Part shown: piece after piece, positions 10,098 to 42,045 of the stretch
Numbering within the stretch: position 1 is the stretch's first letter
Layout: each line of letters begins with the position of its first letter
Assembly: GCA_033065855.1 (NCBI GenBank)
Contig: JAVXUO010002938.1
Span: 1-64,000, forward strand
Source of the DNA: Escallonia rubra
Taxonomy: Eukaryota; Streptophyta; Magnoliopsida; Escalloniales; Escalloniaceae
Direction of reading: 5' to 3'
Length of the DNA: 64,000 bases
Notes under the pieces: model-generated
The model's database searches: none
What the model was told of the DNA's origin: nothing
What the model saw: only the letters and a program-made list of their open reading frames with translations
Made by a program: the position numbers and the translations under genes

Positions 10098-12436
10098 TCA
10101 ATGAACACTCTTCAGGCAATTTTGGGTATCTTTCAGTGTCTTTGCAGTAGTCATAGATAACAAGGTTTCTCTGAATCCAAGCAAAATCCATCTTCTGGTC
10201 ATCCGAGAGGTGCCAAGCTTCATATTGATCCCACCAGTTCTTGGTGGTGGTGGATACACAAGCAGGATAAGGGTCCTCCCATTGGCAACCTTCAACATTA
10301 AATTCCTTGTAAGACGATACAAACGGTGCATTCTTCCAGTTCGTCTTCTCGAGGCCGCCTCGGGTCGCCCAGTCATCGGCATTCCAAATGCTCGAAAACA
10401 AGTACATTGGTTTCTCATTGGGGAAAAAGTTGTTCGCGTAGTCTGCGTTCTTGTACACCCTCACAGGCACTTTATCGACAAAAAAGCTGGTTGCAAGAAA
10501 ACAAATATATCAGCAAGACCTCTGGTTAAAGTGGGCAAGTTATAGTAGATCCAACAACAAAGCTGCACATGTGAACCGAGTTGTCCGTGAGCTCAACTAT
10601 AGATTTGACTCATTTTAAGTAAGTTGGCTTGTTTGTGAACAAAGTCAATCAAGTTTGAGCGTCAACATAAGTTTGTAAACACGCTGAGTCAAGTTCGAAC
10701 AATACTCTCATTAATTTAAGTTTGACCGGTAGCTCGATTCATTAAAAATTGAATTATTGGTATTTTTTTGCTAAGGTAATTAATTTCTTCAATTATTGGA
10801 CTCCCAATTTCCCCTGTCATTAGTGGATCTGATGAGCTGGATGTGTGGTGGACATAGTGAAGTTTAATAATAATGCCATTCATGTCAATGAACATGTAGC
10901 CCAAATATGAGAGCATAAGAACAAAGCCATGTTCACTGGTCCTTGCAAGCGATATGCTATCAACTTGCTTAGCGTGGTTTGTACTGAGCTGACTTGCGCC
11001 AACCAATTTCTCGTACGCAGGTCTCATTCACGGCATAACGTGCCGTGACGGGTACATTTTACTATTTGTAGTATTGTGAACGTCGCTTGTTTCAAAGTAT
11101 TGTTTCGTGCAAAGTATGATAAAATTGTTGAACTCATTTTCTAACCGCTTAAAATTTTAGAGTAAGTGACTCAGAGTTCTGTTTTGACAAAGTCACGTAG
11201 ATTTAAGCCTCCTTTTGTCATAGTGCACTTTGCACTGTTTATTTGTATATCTGGCGGTGATGCATCTTGATTTGTCTCGTTATGTGCAACCGGAGACTCG
11301 TACGTGAGGGAGAGTGTTAACATGTGATGATATTATTTGACTAATTCTCTAACGGCTTAAGCTTTTAAAGTAACTAGTAACTTAGAGTTTCTGATGGAAA
11401 TTAGCAAAAAGAACTTACACAATCTGATGGGTGTTCCAGAGGATAGAATAGGTGTGGAAGTCCTCGGTGGGGTCAAACCAGAGCATATGCCTCATCTCAC
11501 GGCCACCAGTCCCATTCTTGTACACATTGGTCTGTATCAGATAGGGCTGCCCTGATCTGTTCCCCAAGAACTCGAAATCTAGCTCATCCCTCTCTGGCCC
11601 TGCTCCATTTTCTGTACACATCTGGAACAAGGTTCAGTTTTAGACTCTCAAAACATCAAGGGGCACCAAATTATATAGTCCTTCAACCTTAGGTTTTCTC
11701 TAATTGCATCCTCAAACTTAATATTCACATCGTATATACAGCAAGAATGTCACTTGCCATTACTTTTATAATGTTAAGTGTCACTGCTAGCCCTGCGCTT
11801 TTCAGTTTCGTTTTCTTAAAGACAACTACTTTAGGACTAATCATAGTCGTAAGAACTAACGTGATCAATATGCGTTAGTTGATTAACAAAGTTTAGATGT
11901 TAAATCGCCAGAAAAGAGAGAATGGACGGCCAGAAGAGCGTTGGCCAGACGAGCGTTTAGACTTACCAATTACATGCATTATGCACTGCGAAAGTATACA
12001 ATACAAGGCTACTAACCAAAGAATTAGTATGACTTACATAGTAAGCTGTCACAACTCCGGCAGAGTCACCTCCGACCAACTTGAGCTTCATGCTAAACCA
12101 CCCAAATCTGTACCTCTGTTTCGTTTGAAAACCACAGCCTGATTCAAAAGCTTCTGTTAGATTCACATTATGCAAGTGTACAGATTGTTTTCAAAGTTGA
12201 TCAAAGCTCTTGAAGCATGGATTCTTATGGGTTTTTTTACCTGTATCATTGTCTAGGGAGAGATACCAGATCTGCCCATCTTCAGAAGTCTTGAAATGGT
12301 CTTCAGACCACATTATACTGAAATTATCATCAAATGAACTCTTGGACCCGGCTGCCTGGGATGAAGAGCAAGAAGCTGCAGCAACGAGAGTTGCAGTGAA
12401 GAGAAGAATTTCCATTGAAGAAGCCCTTCTCTCCAT
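10084..12436 (-). CDS. Xyloglucan endotransglucosylase/hydrolase (GH16)
   Basis: Four exons (12436-12241, 12138-12038, 11621-11419, 10486-10084) join in frame to 300 residues, normal for an XTH. The protein has an N-terminal signal peptide ([19 protein letters not shown] region), the GH16 catalytic motif [10 protein letters not shown] with Glu112 as nucleophile, Asp114 and Glu116 as acid/base, and directly after it the conserved N-glycosylation site NRS. The XTH C-terminal part includes [20 protein letters not shown] and the Cys-rich end. XTHs cut and re-join xyloglucan in the wall. From memory the [13 protein letters not shown] segment and [16 protein letters not shown] resemble Arabidopsis XTH8 more than XTH9, but this needs alignment. 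Met at 12415 is an alternative start; Met at 12481 is less likely because it precedes the signal peptide by 22 residues. Intron 3 is 932 bp. Confidence 0.94.
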
Positions 12437-12531
12437 CTTTTGGGGTGGTGGGAATGGAAGCTTGAGAGGGGCGTGAGGCAATTCTCAGCTGGATCTCTCT
12501 GAGGCCTCGAAGATGAACCATAAATGCTAGC

Positions 12532-12546
12532 GGTATATATATATTT
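12532..12546 (-). promoter_or_regulatory. Probable TATA box of the XTH gene
   Basis: A run of TATATATATA on the minus strand lies about 100 bp upstream of the chosen XTH start codon, suitable for a TATA element with a short leader. It could also be a plain microsatellite. Confidence 0.4.
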
Positions 12547-12549
12547 TTT

Positions 12550-14146
12550 CCAAAGGCTCTACTGGTCATCCAAGGGTAGAAGTGTCAAAACGAAGCTATG
12601 GTCTTTTCAAATGATTTTTATACGTTTTTGCAACTTTAATTTTTTATACTAAAGTAGGAGACAGCCTTTGAAATATATAATGCAGAACCCCCTCTTTAAC
12701 ATCTGTAAGATTTTAAAAGCAATTTGGGGGAGAGCAGCGCACGACAATTTATTAGAGAAACCAAGCAATCAGAAAGAACACCAAAGATTTCCAAAAAAAA
12801 AAAAAAGAAATGAAAATCATAGAAATATTTGTCAAAACTTTCCTGTAAAAGTTTTCGCTTGGATTGTTCCACATTTTCCATACGCCCTATTATTAATTAC
12901 CCTTCTGATTTTTCTAAATTTTCGAACTAATTTTTTTTTATATATTTAAACATTGAAATAGAACTCAAATACTAATTAAGACCACATAGATACTATTTGA
13001 CAATTAAAACAACCGGTAAACGCAGCGTTTACATGTTTAAATTATTTTCTTAAACTAAAAAAAAGAAGAAGGAGGAAATTATGAAAAGAATGGAGTGTAA
13101 AAATGTTTTTGAGAAGCACTTTAGGGTGTTTAAAAGCACAACATAAAAAATACTTGGGCACCGACATAAAATGAGGTGAGGAGGAAAGAGAGAGAGAGAG
13201 AGGGGTCAGAAGAAGAGGAGAAAATCCAGGCTGCCAATGAATTGATTTTTAGAGTATAATATATAATATATAATAATAATAATAATAATAATGGAAAGTT
13301 CTTGGATTTGACAACTAGATCTTGGGGGGTCGAGAAAGGGCAGAATTCTTGGCTTTGCTGTCTACTTTGGAGTTAAATGGTGACTAAAAGGAAGTTGATT
13401 AGCATGAACCAAGGATGAACAGTGCCTTAAGGGTGTTGATTATTGGTCCATTCTTGACTCTTCCATCTGTTTTCTTTAATGAAAGCATGTTTGCCCAAAC
13501 ACTTCGGCTACAAAAGGGTGAAATTCTGCTGGGGAAAAGTGCTTCTTGATAGTATACATGACCAACATGCCATCCACTTTGTCTACGGGTCGTCGGTGCT
13601 TGACATTCCGGCGACCGTGACTGGGAGTCCCAATCAAAGTGGCTGGTGGAGTCTGTGCTCCTTGTCGGGTTTGCTTGCGGAGAGAATGACAATGGGAGTC
13701 TTCCACGTAGAGTCCACCCAGATGAAGATAATTGACTTTTTTTACTAAAGTTACAATTTTGCCCTTTAATTTGGTCAAAAAAATGGCACATGACAGGCAC
13801 GTGACCATTTTAACGGCTATTTTGAACGGACGTTGGGTTTTGGGGTCGTTTGCAATGATTTTGTCAACCTCAGGGGATAGTATTGCAAAATTATAAATAC
13901 GGGGAGTAAAGTGCAAAAACGTGTAAACCACATGAGACAATTTTGTAATTAACCCTTAATAATATTATAAATAGATACAAAACTCAGTAGTTTTATTATT
14001 TCTTCCTATTGTGTGAAAATTTTAGGCTCAAGTCATGTAGTAACGTGCATACACACATCATTGACGTGGGAAAGGCAATGGTAGGAATGCTTTTCAGATT
14101 TGTTGGTACAAAAGGTTGGAATATCTTAATATGCATCTTTAATTAC
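12550..14146. other. Gene-free spacer, first part
   Basis: Low-complexity DNA with an A/G-rich stretch, a (GA)n tract near 13189-13203 and a (TAA)n microsatellite near 13262-13292. Open frames at 13400-13940 on both strands have no family resemblance and look like repeat-derived noise. Confidence 0.5.
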
Positions 14147-15490
14147 GATTAAATACACTTTAGTATCTCAAGAGTATACGAAAATTTCACCAGAGGACCT
14201 TTTTTTTTTCAATTTTTATATGTTGTGGTTTGGAGTTTTAAATTTATCATTAGTAAGTATTTATGTCCAAATTTCCGTTTGCTAGTCGAGTGGAGTCAAC
14301 TGACGCGCGTAGGATTTGAAGCCGACTTATTGGCCTGAGCTGGCTAGGGCCCGTCTATAGCCCTGGTTTGTCGAACAGCACTTGATCCCTCGGGATGCGA
14401 TGCGAAATTGCTTAGCCCCTCGCTTAAAGACAAATTGTCAGGGACATAAGTGTCAACCCATGTTTAGTTTTTTTCTCCTCTTTTTTTATCTTTTCTTATT
14501 CATTTCTTCGGCAACCCACCTTAACCCCGCCGTTGCCACGCCTCTAAGCCCCACATAACCACCACCACCCACCACCAGTATGAGAAGACGCTGCCGCCAA
14601 GACCAACACCTCGCCCATCTCTAGCATCCACCCACTCTCTTTTTCGGCCACCACTGTGCCGCATTCTCTCCCAACATTAACGCCACCACTCCGCCGCGAC
14701 CCTCTCACCTCAAGTTCAGTGCCTGTGTATGCGCGCGCGCGGTGTTGTTGGGGGGGTGTTAAACAGGGGGGTATGCGTGAGTTGTTGTGTGACTGTGTGC
14801 TGGTGGGTAGGGTAAGATGGGTTGGGTTGGGTTGGGTGTGGAGCGAACGGGTGGGTCAGTATGCTAGTGTGTGCTGTGGTGGGTGATGTGGGATGGGGTG
14901 AGGGTATGGGGCAAATGGGTGTGTGTACGAGAGTGGGTAGTAAACAATTAGGCGGGGTGGGGTAAATGTGTGGGGGTATGTGTATATGTGCATGTCTGTG
15001 GAGGGGTGGGTGACGGGCAAGAGGGGAACGGGTTGGTGTGTGACTCTGTGTATGTCGCGGTGGCTAAGGAAGGGGGCAGTGCATGTGGTGGGTTAGTGAC
15101 GAGTTTTGGGTTGAGTTTGGCAAGTTAGGGTGCGTGTGTGTCACGGTAGCTGGGGAAGGGGGTGGTGCATGTAGCAGTTTTGGTTTGGTGGGTGACAGAC
15201 GGCAGTATGTGGCGGTGTTAGGTTGGTGCCCGAGAAAGTGGCTGATGGCCGGTGGCCAGGGAAGGGGCAATGGCCGATAACGGAAGGGGGCATTTTTTTT
15301 TTTTTTGGGTCACAATTACATGTAAATTGATGCTTTTGCCCTTAACGGTTTAGGAGCAAAGTTGGGGATTTTGACAGAAATAGTTATTGATGACAAAATT
15401 GAAACTCCAAACGCTGACATGAAAAAAATAAAAAAACATAGGTCCTCAAGAGAGATTTTCGTGTACTCTTGGGGTACTTAAGTTTAATTC
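14147..15490. mobile_element. Non-autonomous DNA element with long terminal inverted repeats (MULE-like candidate)
   Basis: The left arm (about 14147-14280) reads GATTAAATACACTTTAGTA, then CTCAAGAGTATACGAAAATT, then GGACC, a T-run, GTTTGGAGTT and ATCATTAGTAAGTATTT. The right arm (about 15360-15490), reverse-complemented, gives GAATTAAACTTAAGTACC, CCAAGAGTACACGAAAATC, GGACC, a T-run, GTTTGGAGTT and TCATCAATAACTATTT. Arms of about 130 bp or more are aligned with moderate divergence. The interior is strongly strand-biased (C-rich near 14510-14700, G/T-rich 14730-15290) and has no transposase. I could not see a target duplication. Confidence 0.55.
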
Positions 15491-15791
15491 AACCCCGCAT
15501 GTACATCTAAACCTCGGATTATTACATTTGGAAACCCACGTTCAACTCATTTCAAGTCAGGAGTTACAACCTCTGCTTTGTCATTTGGGTAAAGCATTGT
15601 TACCGGCTAGATCGTGGGGTTACTACTCTTACATAGTCTTCTTCATTCTCATCATTATCAATTTTTGCACACAAACAAAAAAAGTTTATGCTGAGAAACT
15701 TGCCATCTATTTCCCTTCGTAGTCTTCACCCTTGTGATAGCATCACTGAAAATTTGATCATAGTCATGTGCGGAAGTTCATGGATAATAGC
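15491..15791. other. Short spacer between two repeats
   Basis: Nothing recognisable; one 64-codon frame without homology. Confidence 0.4.
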
Positions 15792-17087
15792 TGTGACGAT
15801 GCGCATCCGAAAAAAAGACTGTTTTTTCGAGTGAGCATCTTATTAGGGTTGATTAAATATAACTAGCGAGAAAACAAGAAACCCTAGATTGACTCTGAAT
15901 ATTCGATAAAGCCGTTTAATCTATAGTACCTGAGATTCTGTATAGAAGAGTAATTTATATGATGAGAATATATTAGGCACTTTATTATACCCTAAAATGG
16001 AATTTACGTGCTTTTAAATAGTCTTTAATTAATTTTATCTAAGCACAAATAAAGTAAGAACAAATCCTAAGTTAAATCTAGTTTTAATTTGAACTCAATA
16101 TATTGTAGTTCCGACCCTAGGAGCGACCTAAATCTTGGTTCGTGGTTTTGAAAATTTGATTCCAATCAACTCTTTTAACTAAATAGTAGAAAATTGTTTA
16201 TATTCTTTTTACATACCAAAATTTAATTGCGGGGAGGGGTTTCTATTCTAAACTAATTTACAAAAATAAAAGACCATGGTAGAACGATATACCTTTAACT
16301 AGGATTGGTTGCATGATCTAAAGGTCGATTTGGTGTTGAAAACTAAAAAAGTGGTCTTTGCTGATTACAAAATCATCGTTTTTGGCCCTGAAGATGATCT
16401 TTCATTGATTTGGCTTCTTCTACAAAGTTGTGACTCTTACAAAAATACATGATTTAGGCTTTTAATTCACCTACATTGGATATCATATGAGCGATTTAGA
16501 GCTGTTTGAAGTTAAGGCTTGTTGATGAATGGTGGAAAATCGAGATTTTTATTCTAATGACTCTTCTCTAAAGCATCTTTCTTCTCATAGAAACATACAA
16601 GCCTCTGGGTTTCTTTTCTCTTTGACTTTTCCTATCCTATTTAGGGCTACCTAAGGTTGTTTATATAAAGGTCTAGAGAGTTGAAGAGTCACGCAATCCT
16701 TATTGCCACAAAGAGATAAGATGAAAAAGACCAAATAAAGAAATAAAAAATAAATAATACCCTTACCGGTTGGTACATTTAAGCTATTAAGGAGAATCGT
16801 CTCGTTCAAAGAAAAACCGAACTATACTATTTTCCTCCTTAATTTACTTTTAAGCCTTTTTGAGAAGAAAAAAGACTACATTTTAATTAAAATACAAGTG
16901 AGAAATTCAAATTGAAATATATTCAACCACCAAACTATGTGTCATATTCAGACTCTAACTTGGGTTGAGTCCAAATTGGCCGGATATGACCAACTGGACC
17001 TGCGCAGCTGGACTAGACTAAAATAGTTAAATAAAGCCTAAAATACTAAAAAAATTAAAATAAAGTTTACAAAAAAGGGTGTCTATA
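15792..17087 (+). mobile_element. Probable old solo LTR
   Basis: It begins TGTGACGATGCGCATCCG and ends AAAAGGGTGTCTATA. Gypsy LTRs of the Tat/Ogre kind often start with a similar TGACGATGCGC.. and end GGTGTCTACA, so the final TA would be a mutated CA. The flanks ATAGC (15787-15791) and GTAGC (17088-17092) match at four of five positions, as an aged 5-bp target duplication would. The interior (1296 bp) is AT-rich with stops in all frames. Confidence 0.45.
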
Positions 17088-17092
17088 GTAGC

Positions 17093-17984
17093 TATTGCTA
17101 TTTCATATAGTAACGCTTTCATGAATAATGGATCATATATGATCTCCTCTATGACTAGATGCTGTGAAATGAAATGGTTTAAAAAAAATAATATTACTTT
17201 TGGAAAGTAATTGAAGGCAAAAAAAAAAATAAAAAAAATCTAATGGTGGTAAATTGTTGTACATTGTCGGCAAGAGGTGAATGTAGCCCCAGTATAAAAT
17301 ATATTGATATAACCCGTCAACAATACCAATCGAGGAACAAACAGTGCATGGTCCCGACTCTTTCGGATTGTAGGGTGAAGAAGGCTGATGCGATAGGAGA
17401 TCGAAGGATTATGAGAGGCAGGAGGTTATATATTTAACGGTTTTAGATGGTCGGAATCATTAGTCTCGGACCACCAGATATTTTTTCAATATCGTGACAA
17501 TCTTTTGCTAGTTGTAGTCGTAAGTTGAACTAGGATTTGCGCGAAGCTAATACGATGTATTAACGGTCCAAAATGAAGAAAAAGAAATTGTTGACCCCAA
17601 CCTACAAGTGGCATCTGATGGTGATTGATGTCTGCTTCATCATAAATTTCGTCAACTGGTTAGTGGTGAAATTGATAATCTCTTCCATATATGATCTCAT
17701 TCTTGACTCTTCTGAAATAGTTTGCATCATAAACTTCTTTGATACCTTGCAAAAACCAAGGTTTTATCTTCAGTCAAATCTTCTATATGTAACTTGTTGG
17801 ACTAATATATGCGAGGTCAGTCCTGTTTAGATGGTTTCATTTCTACTATATATTGTGCACAACTTGTTGGATTATGTCCCTCTTCTTAACTGCTCATCAG
17901 CTCTCTCGATCTCTCTCTCCCTCGATCTCCCCCCAGTCCCCCACTGTCAAGCAAGAGGCTGGTCAAGGAAGGTGCAAGTTATTA
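17093..17984. other. 5' flank of the receptor kinase gene
   Basis: Contains the presumed promoter and leader of the kinase gene. A CT-rich stretch (CTCTCTCGATCTCTCTCTC) lies near 17900-17925, about 70 bp before the start codon, as is common in plant leaders. Confidence 0.4.
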
Positions 17985-38571
<20,587 letters not shown>

Positions 38572-39627
38572 AGGCTAGATGAGAGGCTATAAATGCTTCT
38601 TTTTATCCCACTTGGGAGAACTTGTATATATGTCATTTGGGAGGATACATTCCTGTATGGTTCCCAGGAGAAATTCCATAGGTGAGAGTTCGCAGTAACC
38701 GAAATTCTAGTGACAAACATACAAGTTTGCGTGACAGTCATTTTGTGTAGTTTTGACATTTGACAGCAGTTATTTTGTATAGGCTCATTGCAAAGAAAAT
38801 CTATATCTATGATTATGGTCAATCTTAATTAATAGGTTTATTTATACTCTCTAGTATTTCATAGTTTTTGGTGGAACCTACTTCGTTTTGAAGGTGCATA
38901 ATTAGTAACCTTTAGTGAATCGTACTTCATAATTTCCATTTTGAAATCACTTACAATTATTATGAACCATCAACCACTCCGGAGTACAAGACAAAAAATT
39001 ACTCATATATATATGTGCATGAAGTTATGTTGCTGCTTGTTTTTTTCATTTTCAAAATGCTTCTATGAATTATAATTTTTTTTCCGTTCATCTTAGGAAG
39101 CTAAGAGAGAGAGAAAAAAAAAAAAAAAAGATTCAAGTAAATACAAAAAGTTTAATACTTTTAATAATAAATAAATTTGCAGTTTTTCATCATTATTAAT
39201 TATTAAAGGATCGACGGTATTTAACCTTGTTTTCCTTTTAGAAACTATTCCGTATTTCTCTAACCTTTCACTATATCTCCTTGGGCAAATTAATAAAGAC
39301 ACCCTTTCAACTATGATTAAGTGGTGATTTAACGCCTAAACTTTTTCGCAGACGGATATGCTCCCAATAAGCGCAACGTTAAATTTCAGTTAGAAAATGA
39401 TCGAGTAAGTAGTAGATAACTAACTAATAGAAAAGAAAACATGGGAACCAAATTAGTAACGATAATTTTAAAAAAAAATTCGACCATAGCTATCCTTTAA
39501 TGAGCTCAAGTGTGAGCTTTAGCGACGATTTTTCTTGAAGGAAAAATGTGCACAGAATGAACTTCGTTCATGTCACCTACTTGGGTTACTCCAGGCCGTT
39601 AACAATGGTGAATACGCAGAATCCCAG
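38572..39627. other. Spacer between the receptor kinase and PPR genes
   Basis: 3' flank of the kinase gene and 5' flank of the PPR gene. AT-rich with poly-A/T runs; no other gene or clear element seen. Confidence 0.5.
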
Positions 39628-41349
39628 ATGCTTCATCACTTCATCAGGTCACTCTCCACTTCAGCAACAGCAGCACCAAAAGCAGCTCCCAACTGGAGAA
39701 CCCAAGTCAAACAATCCCAACTCGTTTCTCAAATCTCCTCCATTCTATTGCAGAGACTCAACTGGGGTCCCCTTCTCAAAACCCTAAACCTCTCATCCAA
39801 AATAACCCCATCTCTCTTCCTCCAAATCCTCCACAGAACCCAAACAAACCCACAAATCTCCCTCAGTTTCTTCAACTGGGCTAAGAAAAACCTAGGGTTT
39901 CAACCGGACCTCAAAGCCCAATGCAAGCTGGCCCACATCCTAATCCGAGTCGGGTTATCCCAACCCGCAAGACCCATCTTGGATTCTTTGATCCAAGCCC
40001 ATCCACCAACGCAGATTGTGGAATCATTGATTTGTTCATGTAGAGGTACTGATTCTCAGTCCCTTGTGTTTAGTTCTGTTGTTGAATGTTACTGCACGAA
40101 GGGGTTGTACTTTCAAGCTTTAGAGGTTTCTCAGAAATCTAAAGATCTTGGGCATGTTATTTTGGTTCATGGTTGTAATGCACTGCTTGGTTGTTTACAT
40201 GACAGAAATGAGATTCAACTAGCTTATTGTTTTTGTGCTTGGATGTTTCGAAATGGGGCTTTGATGAGTCAGTCTACTTGGTCTATAATTGCTCGAGTTC
40301 TATGCAAAGATGGAAAGTTTGAGAGGATTGTTAAGATTAAAGATATGGGTATATGTAATTCTTTAATGTACAATCTTTTAATTGATGGTTATAGTGAAGG
40401 AGGGAACTTCAAAGCTGCATTTGACAATTTAAATGAGATGTGCAATAGGAAACTCGACCCGTGTTTTGGTACTTACTGTTCAATTCTTGACGGGGCTTGT
40501 AAAGTTGAGGATGTTGAAGTGATTAAATTGATAATGGATGATTATCTGGTAGAAATGGGGTACATTCCGAAAGATTTGTTATCGGAATGTGATTTAGTGA
40601 TTCAGAAGCTTTCTGACATGGGGAAGACGTATGCAGCGGAAATGGTCTTTAAGAGAGCTTCCGTTGAGAAGATTGAGTTGCAGGATGCTTCTTATGGATG
40701 CATGCTAAGGGCATTTGCTAAGGAAGGTAAAGTAAAGAAAGCAATTGAAATGTATCGCGTTATGTTAGGGAGGGGAACTGTAGTGAACGATAGCTGTTAT
40801 TACGCATTTGTGAATGCGATTTGCAAGGAATATCCCTCAGAGGAAATAAGTGAATTGTTGGCAGATATGATTAGAAGAGGTTTTACTCCTTGTTCAGCTG
40901 AACTCTGTAACTATATGACATCTCTATGTGATAAACGTAGATGGAGAGAAGCAGAAGAGCTTTTGAATGTCATTATAGATAAAGGGGTCTTGCCAGATTC
41001 TTTTTGCTGTTCTTCTTTGGTGTCACATTACTGCTCTAGCAGACGGGTTGATTCAGCTGTTGCATTGCATACAAAGATGAAAGAATTGGAGGGTGCTTTG
41101 GATGCCGAGACATATAATATACTTCTCAATGGGCTGCTTAAAGAAAGAAGAGCTGAGGAGGCACTTGAAGTGTTTGACTACGTGAGGAGAAGAAATCTGC
41201 TATGCAGTGCAAGTTTTTCAATTATGATCTCTGGACTTTGTCGTGAAAATGAATTGAGGAAAGCCATGAGGTTACATGATGAAATGTTGAAGATGGGTCT
41301 TAAACCTGATGGGAAAACGTATAAACGCTTGATTGCTAGTTTTAGGTAG
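39628..41349 (+). CDS. P-class pentatricopeptide repeat protein
   Basis: Intronless, 573 residues from the first in-frame ATG at 39628. The frame stays open upstream to 39535 but without another ATG. The N-terminus (MLHHFIRSLSTSATAAPKAA) is rich in Ser, Ala and Arg and lacks acidic residues, as in a mitochondrial presequence. About a dozen degenerate 35-residue PPR units follow, for example YNLLIDGYSEGGNFKAAF, YGCMLRAFAKEGKVKKAIEM, YNILLNGLLKERRAEEALEV and FSIMISGLCRENELRKAMRL. No E, DYW or SMR domain follows, so it is P-class, expected to bind organelle RNA and act in stability, splicing or translation. The specific target cannot be read with confidence because many repeats are degenerate. 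Confidence 0.92.
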   Translation: MLHHFIRSLSTSATAAPKAAPNWRTQVKQSQLVSQISSILLQRLNWGPLLKTLNLSSKITPSLFLQILHRTQTNPQISLSFFNWAKKNLGFQPDLKAQCKLAHILIRVGLSQPARPILDSLIQAHPPTQIVESLICSCRGTDSQSLVFSSVVECYCTKGLYFQALEVSQKSKDLGHVILVHGCNALLGCLHDRNEIQLAYCFCAWMFRNGALMSQSTWSIIARVLCKDGKFERIVKIKDMGICNSLMYNLLIDGYSEGGNFKAAFDNLNEMCNRKLDPCFGTYCSILDGACKVEDVEVIKLIMDDYLVEMGYIPKDLLSECDLVIQKLSDMGKTYAAEMVFKRASVEKIELQDASYGCMLRAFAKEGKVKKAIEMYRVMLGRGTVVNDSCYYAFVNAICKEYPSEEISELLADMIRRGFTPCSAELCNYMTSLCDKRRWREAEELLNVIIDKGVLPDSFCCSSLVSHYCSSRRVDSAVALHTKMKELEGALDAETYNILLNGLLKERRAEEALEVFDYVRRRNLLCSASFSIMISGLCRENELRKAMRLHDEMLKMGLKPDGKTYKRLIASFR

Positions 41350-42037
41350 CTGCTAGCAGGCTTCCCATTGCTGTTCATATGTGCACTAGTAGACCTATAC
41401 AATCAGAACCATCAAGCTGCTGGCTCAATACTATTCGCACTATCATTGCAGTTCTTTCCTGGTAGTCTATGCCATTTTAAAATCCTGCAATTTTTCCTCA
41501 GTAGTGTGGTGATTCACATATGTGGCAGACTCGTATAGCTAAGAAATCTTGTTGATTTGTTCTCTTTAGTTCGCATAGTTAGAATGTTAGTAGAAGCAGT
41601 GGTTGATTTAAGCACTTCGTGAATGTGAGATCGGTTAGAATTCGATATGATAAACATGCCAATACCTCTCTCTCTTCGATGTGGATCAACTTGTTTGCAA
41701 TTGTGACCAAATTATACTTGCTAGTACACAGACTTGGAATCACTGACTGGTTTGTATGTTGATACTTTACCAAGTTCATTGACCTTTTTTCTGTACAGTG
41801 TTCATCTGTGCCTTGATATGATTTCTATGTTCCATACTGCTTTTCTTCTGTTTGGACAGAAACTTTATTCTAGGATGGCCTTGGCTTATGTTTTGGCCGA
41901 CTCTAAGCAAATGTATTTTTTGCTTCTGGTGGCAACAACCAAAGTTAGTACGTTCTGGAACTGTCCTACTTCAGTCTGTCACTGATTGGAAACAAATTTA
42001 AGAGCAAGACGTGGTTTCTTTCGTTACCGTTTCGAAA
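41350..42037. other. 3' flank of the PPR gene
   Basis: No second gene. Short open frames without resemblance to known families. Confidence 0.5.
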
Positions 42038-42045
42038 GTCACCAC

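Noticed and set aside
13399-13940. Open frames of 89-154 codons on both strands
   Set aside because: No family resemblance. The right edge (AATTTTGTAATTAACCC) looks like the end of a repeat, but I could not find a matching left end, so I did not call an element.
14656-15280. Frames such as 76 codons (+) and 68 codons (-)
   Set aside because: They lie in the strand-asymmetric interior of a long-TIR element and reflect G/T or C/A bias.
39535-39627. Extending the PPR protein upstream to 39535
   Set aside because: The frame is open but has no ATG before 39628; the first codon there would be TTG.
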